From Flavobacteriales bacterium (GTDB lineage: Bacteria > Bacteroidota > Bacteroidia > Flavobacteriales > Flavobacteriaceae), in the NCBI GenBank assembly GCA_027031025.1, contig JALVEJ010000039.1, forward strand, positions 1 through 5,113: DNA of 5,113 bases, in the 5' to 3' direction. The position numbers were made by a program, and so were the translations under genes. The notes under the pieces are model-generated. The model was not told the DNA's origin. It searched no databases and saw only the letters and a program-made list of their open reading frames with translations. Below are positions 1 through 4,632 of this stretch, piece by piece. Every line of letters begins with the position of its first letter. The first letter of the stretch is position 1.

Positions 1-587
1 CTAACAACAAAAAACTCAAACAAAGTGAAACCCAAGCAGAAATTGCCGGTTATCAAGTCAAATTGGCAAAATCGGCTTATTTACCCTCATTAAGTGCCTT
101 TGCCAATATCAACACCCGCTATTCCGACCGTGACCATATAGGTTTTGGAGGCATAACCACACCGGCTGACCCATTTTGGAATCAAGTAAAAGACAACAAA
201 GGACTGACTTACGGACTGAATATGCGTATTCCGGTGTTTAACGGTTTTGCGACAAGAAATCAAGTGAATCGGGCAAAGTTGTCACAAGAAAAAATCAAAA
301 TTGCCGTTACCAATACCGAGAAAAAATTACGCAGCGATATTTATAAAATGCAAAAAGATTTACAAGCCGCTTTTCAAAGTATGAAAGCCGCCGAAGCCAA
401 TCTGAAAGCCCAACGTAAGGCCTATGATTATGCCAACGAAAAATTTAAAGTCGGGCTGATGAATATTTTCGATTTGAATAATATTAAAACCAAATACAGA
501 CGAGCCAAAGCTCAATTTATCAATGCCAAATATCAATATTTTTTAAAGTCTAAAATTTTGGAATTTACGGTAAATTTTGAGGAATAA
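1..587 (+). CDS. TolC-family outer-membrane efflux channel, C-terminal part (5' truncated by window edge)
   Basis: The frame is open from position 3 to a TAA at 585-587, giving 194 visible residues with no start, so the gene begins outside the window; the TTG at 63 is an internal Leu codon. The protein is the C-terminal repeat of a TolC/OprM-type channel, which forms the outer-membrane barrel and periplasmic alpha-helical tunnel of tripartite pumps. What shows this: a helix rich in Gln, Ala and Lys leading into AKSAYLPSLSAFANINTRYS (barrel strand), then YGLNMRIPVFNGFATRNQV, the usual 'P.FnG..tr..v' turn into the second helix pair, a long Ala/Lys coiled coil, and the closing GLMNIFDLNNIKTKYRRAKA, which matches the family's 'G..s..dll.aq..y..A' segment. 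The downstream adaptor gene on the same strand supports the export role. The substrate cannot be told. The family call is firm; the orthologue is not. Confidence 0.93.
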   Translation, partial: NNKKLKQSETQAEIAGYQVKLAKSAYLPSLSAFANINTRYSDRDHIGFGGITTPADPFWNQVKDNKGLTYGLNMRIPVFNGFATRNQVNRAKLSQEKIKIAVTNTEKKLRSDIYKMQKDLQAAFQSMKAAEANLKAQRKAYDYANEKFKVGLMNIFDLNNIKTKYRRAKAQFINAKYQYFLKSKILEFTVNFEE

Positions 588-613
588 GGAATGAGGAATG
601 AGGAATGAGGAAT
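579..613. repeat. Heptamer tandem repeat GAGGAAT x5
   Basis: Five consecutive 7-bp units occupy exactly 35 bp: GAGGAAT (579-585), AAGGAAT (586-592) and three further GAGGAAT copies ending at 613. The first unit contains the last sense codons of the tolC-like gene and the T of its TAA stop, so the array starts inside the gene and runs into the spacer. Only the second unit differs, by one base. Perfect in-phase heptamers of this kind can change copy number by slippage; here such changes would fall after the stop codon. Confidence 0.9.
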
Positions 614-641
614 TGATAAAACTTATAAAGTTATAAAAAAA

Positions 642-909
642 TCCTCACTTCCTCAGTTTATAAGACTGAGAATAAGGTATGAAGTAAAAAGCAAATATCA
701 AAGAAAGCAATATACTATGAACCGGAATAAAATCCTCAATTCATCAAATTAAAAGGCGTGCATAAAATATGAAGCAGTAAAAAACATCCATGAACGAAAT
801 ATTCAATGAAGCACAATAAGTCCTCAATTCATCAAATCTAATAACGAAATTATTGTATGAAACGATTCACATTTATCAAACAAAGGAATTTTCTATGAAA
901 TACAATACT
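642..909. repeat. Three diverged tandem units of about 89 bp
   Basis: Units run 642-732 (91 bp), 733-820 (88 bp) and 821-909 (89 bp). Units 2 and 3 open with the same 17-mer TCCTCAATTCATCAAAT (733-749, 821-837); unit 1 opens with the related TCCTCACTTCCTCAG. Each unit then carries TATGAA at offset 35 or 36 (678, 768, 856) and a second (T/A)ATGAA at offset 72-74 (716, 805, 894). Units 1 and 3 also share a core of the type TATCAAA-x-AAAG-x-AAT just before the second TATGAA. Outside these islands the units are well diverged, so this is an old or only partly constrained duplication. Confidence 0.7.
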
Positions 910-957
910 AACTTTCTTTTAACTTTTCACTTTCAACTTTCAACTCAATTAATATGA
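857..957 (+). promoter_or_regulatory. Two chained mini-ORFs ending on the adaptor start codon (candidate translated leader)
   Basis: An ATG at 857 opens a 13-codon frame (MKRFTFIKQRNFL) whose TGA (896-898) overlaps the ATG at 895 as ATGA. That second ATG opens a 20-codon frame (MKYNTNFLLTFHFQLSTQLI) whose TGA (955-957) overlaps the adaptor ATG (954-956), again as ATGA. The second frame has an AAAGGAA stretch at 882-888, six bases before its ATG, the only good Shine-Dalgarno-like site seen in the window. This arrangement would suit translational coupling into the adaptor gene. Much of the second peptide is encoded by heptamer repeat, so its sequence may be meaningless and the arrangement could be chance. 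Confidence 0.22.
910..948. repeat. AACTTTC-type heptamer repeat upstream of adaptor gene
   Basis: AACTTTC occurs at 910-916, followed by four bases (TTTT) and then four in-phase, partly degenerate heptamers: AACTTTT (921-927), CACTTTC (928-934), AACTTTC (935-941) and AACTCAA (942-948). The tract ends five bases before the adaptor ATG, so it occupies the ribosome-binding region. No Shine-Dalgarno sequence is present there, which is common in Bacteroidota. Confidence 0.75.
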
Positions 958-2213
958 AACTAAAATACATCATCATCGCAGGCGTTTTATTAGTTATTGC
1001 CTTAACCGTAGCAGCAGCTACCGGTAAGTTAGGAAAATCTGAAACCGGCAAAAATGTCATCACCCAAAAAGTCGGGCGGGCAACGATTATGGAAACCGTC
1101 ACCGGTTCGGGCAAAATACAACCCGAAAAAGAAGTCAAAATTTCGTCGGATGTGTCGGGTGAAATTATTGCTTTACCGGTTAAAGAAGGACAATCCGTCA
1201 AAAAAGGCGATTTGTTGGTCAAAATCAACCCCGACTTGTACCAATCCGGATTAAAACGCGCACGTGCATCTTTACAAAATGCGCGCGCCAATCTGTCGCA
1301 AGCCGAAGCGCGTTTGATCAGTGCCGAGCAAGATTTTAAACGTAACAAACAACTCTTTGCCAAAGGCATCATCTCCAAAGCCGATTTTGATAAAGCCGAG
1401 ACTAATTACAAAGTGGCAGTGGCAACCAGAAATGCGGCAAAATTTTCCGTCAATTCGGCCTTGGCAAATCTCAATGAAGCCCAAGATAATTTATCTAGGA
1501 CAACCATTTATGCACCGATTTCAGGCACTATTTCCAAACTCAATGTCGAAATGGGCGAGCGTGTTGTCGGCACCAAACAAATGACCGGAACCGAAATTAT
1601 GCGTATTGCCAATCTCAATAACATGGAAGCCGTGGTTGACATCAACGAAAATGATATTGTCAAAATCAAAGTCGGTGATTCGGCTAATATCGATGTCGAT
1701 GCCTATTTAAACGAACGCTTCAAAGGTGTCATAACGGAAATAGCCAATTCGGCGGACAGCAATTTGGGTAGTGGCGACCAAATCACCAATTTTAAAGTTA
1801 AAATTCGCATATTAGAAGATTCTTATAAACATTTACTCAAAGATAAACCCAAAAATTATTCGCCGTTTCGCCCGGGTATGACGGCATCAACCGATATTAT
1901 TACCAATATCAAAAAAGATGTGATTGCCGTCCCGATTAGTGCCGTAACCGTTCGTTCGGATACTATCAATGGCAAAAAACATTCAAAATTTGAAAAAAAC
2001 AAAGAAAATACCAAAAAATTTGAAGTTGTTTTTGTCAATGATCATGGCAAAGCCAAATTAAAAGCCGTTAAAACCGGTATTCAAGATGACAGTAATATTG
2101 AGATTATCAGCGGTTTAAAAGAAGGCGACGAAATCATTACCGGACCTTATAATTTGGTTAGTAAACGATTGAAATCGGGCGATAAAATTGTAGTAAAAAG
2201 AACTTCTAAATAA
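954..2213 (+). CDS. HlyD/RND-type periplasmic adaptor subunit (membrane fusion protein)
   Basis: This 419-residue protein bridges an inner-membrane transporter to a TolC-type channel. Residues about 5-22 form a hydrophobic N-terminal anchor or uncleaved signal. The first half of the lipoyl domain lies near 60-92 (VSGEIIALPVKEGQSVKKGD), followed by an alpha-helical hairpin of about 94-180, rich in Ala, Asn and Gln, whose tip region reads LFAKGIISKADFDKAE. The second lipoyl half follows (IYAPISGTISKLNVEMGERV, about 185-204), then the beta-barrel (about 222-318, including RPGMTASTDI) and a membrane-proximal domain (about 322-415, with VIAVPISAV and IISGLKEGDEIITG). The Lys/Asn-rich stretch at about 341-356 looks like a loop insertion. 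This resembles MacA and other adaptors of ABC-type (MacB-like) pumps, but RND partners are possible because the transporter is outside the window. ATG 954 is chosen because it gives the signal anchor directly. Confidence 0.93.
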   Translation: MKLKYIIIAGVLLVIALTVAAATGKLGKSETGKNVITQKVGRATIMETVTGSGKIQPEKEVKISSDVSGEIIALPVKEGQSVKKGDLLVKINPDLYQSGLKRARASLQNARANLSQAEARLISAEQDFKRNKQLFAKGIISKADFDKAETNYKVAVATRNAAKFSVNSALANLNEAQDNLSRTTIYAPISGTISKLNVEMGERVVGTKQMTGTEIMRIANLNNMEAVVDINENDIVKIKVGDSANIDVDAYLNERFKGVITEIANSADSNLGSGDQITNFKVKIRILEDSYKHLLKDKPKNYSPFRPGMTASTDIITNIKKDVIAVPISAVTVRSDTINGKKHSKFEKNKENTKKFEVVFVNDHGKAKLKAVKTGIQDDSNIEIISGLKEGDEIITGPYNLVSKRLKSGDKIVVKRTSK

Positions 2214-2221
2214 TGATGCAG

Positions 2222-2250
2222 ACCTAACAGGCTATGGAAACCTGTGAGGT
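2222..2250. terminator. Hairpin between convergent adaptor gene and cydB, possible bidirectional terminator
   Basis: ACCT (2222-2225) pairs with AGGT (2247-2250) and ACAGG (2227-2231) with CCTGT (2241-2245), separated by one A/G mismatch and closed by a nine-base loop. The hairpin fills most of the 40 bp between the adaptor stop (TAA 2211-2213) and the cydB stop (TAG, complement of 2254-2256). Neither side has a run of T, so it is not a textbook intrinsic terminator. Its position between converging genes suggests it ends or stabilises both transcripts. From memory, palindromes built on AACCTGT/ACAGGTT are frequent between flavobacterial genes. Confidence 0.6.
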
Positions 2251-2253
2251 AAG

Positions 2254-3276
2254 CTAATTGTTAAGTTCGCCTTTCATATATTTATGCACAACTATTGAGT
2301 ATGCCAATAGCAATGCCCCAATTACCAACAGCCACCATTCGATATAAAAGCGTTGGGGCGAGTCAAATCCGGCATTAAAAGCGGTTAGTTTGGCTTGTCC
2401 CAATGGCATGACAAAATTGGGATATATGGCAATCATTACACTCAACCAAGAAAAAATAATCAAATTGGTTGATAAAATAAAGGCTTTATTTTCACCGGGG
2501 TAGGTGCGTATGCCCATTAAACCGAATAAAGAAATCAATGCCAAGATTGGAAAGATAAAGAAAAACGGATAAGTCCAATAGGTGTGAAAAACATCCGGAT
2601 GCAGAAAATACCATGCTACCAGGAATAAAAAAATCAAAATAAATTCGATGAACGATAATCTTTGAATGATTTTTTTTAGTTTCCGGTTAAAAGCGCCTTT
2701 ATTTTTTAAAACCACCCAACCGAGTCCGTGAATCAAAATACCGATAAAAATCATAGTGGAAGTTAACAGACTAAACCAATCAAAAAAACCGGTTTTAGTT
2801 GTAAAAGGCGAGAATTTTTGACTGATAAAACGCAATCGACCGGTATCTTCCAAGTGCAAACCTCTTAAAATATTGGCAAAAATCAAACTGATAAAAACTA
2901 CCAGCATCATATTTAAAAAACCAAATAGGAATCCTAGATAAGACTTAACCTGTGGTTTATCATCAAAAATAGTCAAAAGATTATAGGTTAGAGTTTTAAG
3001 TAGTAAAAATAGGAAAAACAACAAAATATAGCCACCAAAATTATCAAACAAGATACGCGTATATTTTGGAAATACAGACATCGACAAACCGACAAAAGCA
3101 ATCAGCCAAACCTCGTTAGCATCCCACATAGACGAAATACTGTTGCGTACTTTTTGTTTTTCCTCGTCAGTATCGGCAAAAAACAGATAAGTTATGCCGG
3201 CTCCTAAATCATAACCGTCGAGCAAAATATAAGTGCCTATTAATATTGCTAATATGCCATACCAAATAGCTTCCAT
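2254..3276 (-). CDS. cydB: Cytochrome bd ubiquinol oxidase subunit II (CydB-like), divergent
   Basis: This 340-residue polytopic membrane protein has about nine hydrophobic segments. CydB is the structural partner of the haem-bearing CydA in the bd-type quinol oxidase. Diagnostic signatures are YILLDGYDLGAG (16-27), WDANEVWLIA (51-60, equivalent to WDGNQVWLI of E. coli, keeping the acidic Asp), FP at 69-70, ANILRGL (134-140) and IYPNFVMP (294-301) before the last helix. The segment after FP is unusual: where E. coli has FFRPVGFDYR this protein reads LLKTLTYNLL, losing both arginines, and the Gly-Gly that I recall before the FP motif in typical homologues is absent (VGLSMSV). No cydA lies upstream; the preceding gene is DUF6165-like, 140 bp away. 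It may be a paralogue with a partner elsewhere. ATG 3276 fits the family's N-terminus; the leader is A/T-rich with no Shine-Dalgarno. The family call is firm; activity as an oxidase subunit is inferred. Confidence 0.88.
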   Translation of the reverse strand: MEAIWYGILAILIGTYILLDGYDLGAGITYLFFADTDEEKQKVRNSISSMWDANEVWLIAFVGLSMSVFPKYTRILFDNFGGYILLFFLFLLLKTLTYNLLTIFDDKPQVKSYLGFLFGFLNMMLVVFISLIFANILRGLHLEDTGRLRFISQKFSPFTTKTGFFDWFSLLTSTMIFIGILIHGLGWVVLKNKGAFNRKLKKIIQRLSFIEFILIFLFLVAWYFLHPDVFHTYWTYPFFFIFPILALISLFGLMGIRTYPGENKAFILSTNLIIFSWLSVMIAIYPNFVMPLGQAKLTAFNAGFDSPQRFYIEWWLLVIGALLLAYSIVVHKYMKGELNN

Positions 3277-3295
3277 ATATTGTTTTAATTTATAA

Positions 3296-3303
3296 CAAAT
3301 ATA
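3296..3303 (-). promoter_or_regulatory. Possible -7 promoter element for cydB (TATATTTG)
   Basis: Read on the minus strand the octamer is TATATTTG, an exact fit to the Bacteroidota housekeeping -7 consensus TAnnTTTG, placed about 20 bases before the cydB ATG. The matching -33 TTG/TTTG is not found at the normal 17-23 base spacing, so the site is weak evidence. In AT-rich DNA such octamers also arise by chance. Confidence 0.3.
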
Positions 3304-3319
3304 ACCTAAAAATCTTTAT

Positions 3320-3343
3320 GCGTTTTTAAAGCGTTTTTTAAAA
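3320..3343. repeat. Tandem GCGTTTTTAAA duplication upstream of cydB
   Basis: GCGTTTTTAAA (3320-3330) is followed directly by GCGTTTTTTAAAA (3331-3343), an 11-bp unit duplicated with two single-base length differences. It lies between the DUF6165-like stop and the cydB start, where cydB promoter or regulator sites would be expected. Whether it is an operator or replication slippage cannot be told from the sequence. Confidence 0.45.
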
Positions 3344-3362
3344 GGCAAAATTTTTTTCTGAG

Positions 3363-3418
3363 AGTTGATTTTGAGCAATATTCTGTCACTCAATACTTTA
3401 TGCTCAATGCTGTCAACT
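3363..3418 (-). other. Imperfect inverted repeat after the DUF6165-like gene
   Basis: AGTTGA (3363-3368) is complementary to TCAACT (3413-3418), and TTGAGCA (3371-3377) to TGCTCAA (3401-3407), giving two stacked stems around a 23-base apical loop with an asymmetric internal loop. On the minus strand the structure begins inside the TAG stop of the DUF6165-like gene. No T-tract follows directly, so it may be a transcript-end or mRNA-stability structure rather than an intrinsic terminator. Confidence 0.35.
3392..3404. repeat. 13-bp direct repeat AATACTTTATGCT, copy 1
   Basis: This copy lies just past the stop of the DUF6165-like gene and is identical to the copy at 3792-3804, exactly 400 bp away. 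A shorter relative, ATCTTTATGC, is at 3312-3321. Confidence 0.7.
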
Positions 3419-3791
3419 AATCATACTTTTGATAAGATTTTTCTTCAATTAATGCCGAACCGGTCAGTTCATTAATTTTTCGTTTAATTTCGGAACGTTT
3501 ATCGTTAGTGAAATAGACTGCTCTGGCAGTTTGGATAAATGCATCGCCAAAATCTTTGTTGCGTTCATAATCGCGTATCCGGTCTTCAATATCCCACAAT
3601 TCTTGATTGATGTTGAGTAAAGCTTGGTATAATTCATGGTCTTTAGGAATGATTTTGCTAACGGCTTCATTTAAAACTTCGTATTCTTTTTGTAGATTTT
3701 TCAGTTTATCCGCATCTTTTATATGTTTGAGTTTTATTTCGATAATGGTCAGTTTATCTACAATTTCGCCGTTTGATACTTCTATTTTCAT
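3417..3791 (-). CDS. DUF6165-like conserved protein of unknown function
   Basis: This is a complete 124-residue soluble, charged, probably all-helical protein with no signal peptide or membrane segment, so it should be cytoplasmic. From memory it matches the DUF6165 family: N-terminal MKIEVSNGEIVDKLTIIEIK (1-20), then LWDIEDRIRDYE (65-76), FIQTARAVYFTNDKRSEIKR (85-104), and the terminal EEKSYQKY (116-123). These are the family's conserved blocks and the length is about normal, so the gene seems intact. No biochemical role is known to me. I recall relatives near glycosyltransferase or surface-polysaccharide genes, but nothing of that sort is visible here. It lies 102 bp after tsaB and 140 bp before cydB on the same strand. 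ATG 3791 is preceded on its strand by an A-rich leader containing one copy of a 13-bp direct repeat. It could be an insertion into a tsaB-cydB region. Confidence 0.75.
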   Translation of the reverse strand: MKIEVSNGEIVDKLTIIEIKLKHIKDADKLKNLQKEYEVLNEAVSKIIPKDHELYQALLNINQELWDIEDRIRDYERNKDFGDAFIQTARAVYFTNDKRSEIKRKINELTGSALIEEKSYQKYD

Positions 3792-3804
3792 AATACTTTA
3801 TGCT
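3792..3804. repeat. 13-bp direct repeat AATACTTTATGCT, copy 2
   Basis: This copy abuts the start codon of the DUF6165-like gene; on the minus strand it reads AGCATAAAGTATT directly before ATG, so it occupies the leader of that gene. With copy 1 at 3392-3404 it brackets the coding region. Confidence 0.7.
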
Positions 3805-3893
3805 TGGAATTTTGTTGTTAAAATCTTGTTTTGTTAAAAGGTAAAGTTACTAAAAAAGTTGTTACGGAATTAAAAAGGTATTGTTTGCTATTT

Positions 3894-4571
3894 TTATAAT
3901 GTTTGTTTTTTTCGGGTCACGATAAAATCTTTTAGATAAAAGGGTTCAAAATAGGCGGTATTTTCAAATTCATGATTCAAAAACTTTTGATAAGCCAGCT
4001 GATACATTTCTTTAGCAGACGGATATTTTTCGCCGGAAAAGACCGCATTTGGATGTGATATTATTTTTTGCGTTTTTTGGACGGCATCGCCTACAAAAAT
4101 AACGGGTTTTTCGTCTAAATAACCATCAAATGGTTTGTCCTCTAACAAATCGGCTTGAACCTTACGAACCAAATGATATTGTGCATCGTAAACCGCACTG
4201 TAAACTTCCATTCGACGGGCATCAAGAATTGGAATGATATAGCCGGAATCTGTGTGAATTTTACGAGCCAAAATTTCTAAAGTTGAAATGGCCATCAAAG
4301 GAATGTGTAAGGTGTAAGCCAAGCCTTTGGCAGCCGACACTCCGATACGCAATCCTGTATAGGAGCCCGGTCCCATACTAACGGCAACAGCCTCTAAATC
4401 TTTTGGTTCGACCTGATTTTGCTCAAGTATTTGCTTGATGAAAGCATGCAATTTCTCGGCGTGAGAATAATTTTCACCGGCATATTCCAACACAGCTATT
4501 AATTGTCCGTCCATGCCTAATGACACCGAACAATTTTTTGTAGCGGTTTCTATGTTTAGAATGTATGCCAT
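3894..4571 (-). CDS. tsaB: tRNA N6-threonylcarbamoyladenosine synthesis subunit TsaB (YeaZ)
   Basis: At 225 residues this is a normal-length TsaB, the non-catalytic ASKHA-fold partner that dimerises with TsaD and, with TsaE, transfers threonylcarbamoyl to A37 of ANN-decoding tRNAs. It acts in the cytoplasm and is usually essential. Supporting motifs: YILNIETATKNCSVSL (3-18, the family's 'ILaiDTSt..csVAl'), NYSHAEKLHAFIKQIL (34-49), VSMGPGSYTGLRIGVSAAKG (64-83, the most diagnostic block), ILDARRMEVYSAVYD (115-129), FVGDA (159-163) and C-terminal YFEPFYLKDF (207-216). The ATG at 4571 starts directly in the first beta strand, as expected. Upstream is the OmpH/Skp-like gene on the same strand, 61 bp away across a terminator-like hairpin; downstream is the DUF6165-like gene after 102 bp. 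No Shine-Dalgarno is seen, and the five bases before the first ATG-proximal codon are A/T-rich. Confidence 0.96.
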   Translation of the reverse strand: MAYILNIETATKNCSVSLGMDGQLIAVLEYAGENYSHAEKLHAFIKQILEQNQVEPKDLEAVAVSMGPGSYTGLRIGVSAAKGLAYTLHIPLMAISTLEILARKIHTDSGYIIPILDARRMEVYSAVYDAQYHLVRKVQADLLEDKPFDGYLDEKPVIFVGDAVQKTQKIISHPNAVFSGEKYPSAKEMYQLAYQKFLNHEFENTAYFEPFYLKDFIVTRKKQTL

Positions 4572-4576
4572 AAACT

Positions 4577-4611
4577 AAAAAGAACCTGCCCGTTGCAATA
4601 ACAGACAGGTT
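4577..4611 (-). terminator. Rho-independent-type terminator between ompH/skp-like gene and tsaB
   Basis: On the minus strand AACCTG (complement of 4606-4611) pairs with CAGGTT (complement of 4583-4588). The stem continues past two single mismatches through a C-G pair and a GTT/AAC segment to a three-base loop, and is followed by CTTTTT (4582-4577). It takes up most of the 61-bp gap, and the T-tract ends five bases before the tsaB ATG. It should end the ompH/skp-like transcript, or attenuate read-through into tsaB. Confidence 0.7.
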
Positions 4612-4632
4612 TTATAAAAAAATTAATAAAAA

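Larger units (their letters stand above)
588..953. other. Repeat-filled non-coding spacer between tolC-like and adaptor genes
   Basis: This 366-bp gap holds no credible conventional gene on either strand. It is made of a heptamer array at its left end, three diverged tandem units of about 89 bp in the middle and a second heptamer array at its right end. No match to the Bacteroidota promoter -7 consensus TAnnTTTG was found on the plus strand, so a promoter for the adaptor gene cannot be pointed out. Two hairpins can form near the left end: 599-611 with 642-655 (one bulged base, 30-base loop) and 652-657 with 665-670 (CTCAGT/ACTGAG, 7-base loop). They share bases and exclude each other, and neither is followed by a T-tract. 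Confidence 0.8.

Noticed and set aside
63..587. TTG at 63 as start of the TolC-like gene
   Set aside because: The frame is open to position 3 with typical TolC helix sequence, so the gene is truncated by the window rather than starting here.
642..909. CRISPR array
   Set aside because: The units are three long diverged repeats, not identical 24-40 bp repeats with unique spacers, and no cas gene is present.
908..1378. 156-codon open frame on the minus strand
   Set aside because: It lies opposite the well-supported adaptor gene, and its composition follows from the complement of that gene's codons; no domain is recognisable.
1321..1584. 87-codon plus-strand frame inside the adaptor gene
   Set aside because: It is an out-of-frame shadow of the adaptor coding sequence with no independent start signal or recognisable motif.
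3392..3804. Insertion sequence or integron cassette around the DUF6165-like gene
   Set aside because: There is no transposase, no terminal inverted repeats adjoining the direct repeats and no attC-like structure; only the 13-bp direct repeats are seen, so a mobile element is not annotated.
3607..3837. 76-codon plus-strand frame with a hydrophobic translation
   Set aside because: It lies opposite the DUF6165-like gene, whose conserved blocks are clear; hydrophobicity is expected when a charged helical gene is read on the other strand.
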